The notes below the pieces were generated by a model. The model ran no database searches and had not been told where the DNA came from. It worked only from the letters and a program-made list of their open reading frames with translations. A DNA stretch of 64,000 nt from an uncultured Lachnospiraceae bacterium (GTDB lineage: Bacteria > Bacillota > Clostridia > Lachnospirales > Lachnospiraceae): the NCBI GenBank assembly GCA_946414885.1, contig CAMKQH010000002.1, positions 62,001 to 126,000 on the forward strand, read 5' to 3'. A program made the translations under genes and the position numbers. This document shows positions 63,331-64,000 of this stretch, in pieces (within the stretch, counting starts at the first letter, position 1; each line of letters opens with the position of its first letter).

Positions 63331-64000
63331 TTATTTCTTTTCAAATTTCTCTTTGTTGTTACTGATCTCTTGGATGAGCCAGGGGAGTTCTGCCTCGAAG
63401 TTGACGGCGTAGTTTACGCGATCTGGATCTTCGTAGGTGTTTTGGATGCAGGCCCTCACGTAATCAGCTGCAAGCTTTAGGGCATCATACGTGGATGCAC
63501 CGCGGGTCAGGGCACCGGTAAAGGTGCTTGCGAAAATGTCGCCCGTGCCGTGGGAGCGGAAGGGAATCTGCGGCTGGCCGTAGGAAAAGAATTCGCCGCT
63601 CTTTACGTCCAAACCCATGAATCCAAAGGTTCCGTCCTCCAAGGTCACGCCTGTGATCACGACGATGCCGCCGCAAAGCTTAGCCAGGCCCTTGAGGAGC
63701 TTTTTGGTTTCCGAAGGAGCGGCATCCTCGCCGGGATAGGGAGCCCCCAGCAGTAATGCGGCCTCTGAGAGGTTTGGCAGGATAACGTCGGCGAGGGAAC
63801 AAAGCTTTGCCATCTTTTCGGGGAAATTCTCGTCAAACCCGGAATATAGTTTTCCGTTGTCTGCCATGACGGGATCTATGATAACCTTTGTGTCTTCTTC
63901 CTTAAATTCCTTTACGTAATCCCGTACGATCTCAATCTGTCTTTCGCTTCCCAGGTAACCGGTATAGATGGCCTGGAAGCGGAAGCCTTCTTTTTTCCAG
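63331..64000 (-). CDS. pdxY: Pyridoxamine/pyridoxal kinase (5' end outside window)
   Basis: Partial: the C-terminal 222 residues are present and the frame stays open to the window edge. Ribokinase-fold B6-kinase motifs: FQAIYTGYLGSERQI, VIIDPVMADNGKLY, ADVILPNLSEAALLL, and the catalytic-loop region RSHGTGDIFASTFTGAL with the Asp base in GTGD. It phosphorylates vitamin B6 vitamers. It lies upstream of the ECF S component on the same strand, 51 bases apart, so they are probably one operon for B6 salvage. Confidence 0.9.
   Translation of the reverse strand, partial: WKKEGFRFQAIYTGYLGSERQIEIVRDYVKEFKEEDTKVIIDPVMADNGKLYSGFDENFPEKMAKLCSLADVILPNLSEAALLLGAPYPGEDAAPSETKKLLKGLAKLCGGIVVITGVTLEDGTFGFMGLDVKSGEFFSYGQPQIPFRSHGTGDIFASTFTGALTRGASTYDALKLAADYVRACIQNTYEDPDRVNYAVNFEAELPWLIQEISNNKEKFEKK

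Overview
The window looks like chromosomal DNA of a Gram-positive anaerobe of the Lachnospiraceae type (Bacillota, Clostridia). This is inferred from sigma-A promoters with TTGNNN/TATAAT-like boxes, strong AGGAGG ribosome sites, lipobox-type lipoproteins, secreted proteins with InlB-like repeats, a PadR/DUF1700/DUF4097 trio, an ECF-type vitamin transporter subunit and several plant-glycan enzymes. There are no rRNA or tRNA genes, no phage or transposase genes and no CRISPR array. Almost every gene is on the plus strand. The exceptions are asnA, an S41 peptidase and the vitamin B6 pair at the right edge.

Layout. 0-3.7 kb: a three-gene signalling unit (kinase-like membrane sensor, sensor kinase, LuxR-type regulator), followed by a 53-bp tandem repeat. 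4.1-11.3 kb: two large secreted surface proteins. A third lies at 49.2-52.3 kb. All three end in the same roughly 310-residue C-terminal region, which is the most interesting unexplained feature here. 11.4-22.7 kb: a surface polysaccharide cluster with PqqD-like protein, ER-type signal peptidase, DegT aminotransferase, phosphoglycosyl transferase, glycosyltransferases including a GT11 fucosyltransferase, polymerase, flippase, acyltransferase and an NTP_transf_5 protein. 22.8-30.2 kb: glycan degradation (two GH43 enzymes and a type-B carboxylesterase) plus a polytopic membrane protein.

30.2-34.6 kb: asnA, an HPr-like protein without its active-site histidine, and a nuclease/XPD-type helicase. 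34.6-38.4 kb: a DnaA-box cluster, then a MacB-like three-part ABC system. 38.4-45 kb: lipid kinase, MscS channel, an orphan membrane-anchored protein, a MATE transporter and a shikimate-kinase-like/sce7726 nuclease fusion. 45-49 kb: an OmpR-type two-component pair with a beta-helix carbohydrate enzyme gene between regulator and kinase. 52.4-59.7 kb: membrane S41 peptidase, BceAB-like ABC transporter, two small membrane proteins and an SGNH-hydrolase lipoprotein. 59.9-62.2 kb: the PadR operon under a promoter with a clear inverted-repeat operator. 62.3-64 kb: ECF S component and pyridoxamine kinase, the kinase cut by the window edge.

Together the genes suggest a fibre-degrading gut or rumen bacterium that builds a fucosylated surface polysaccharide and displays large adhesin-like proteins. 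Their common C-terminal region may be a retention or display module. That link is an inference. All family calls come from reading translated motifs; no database search was run.
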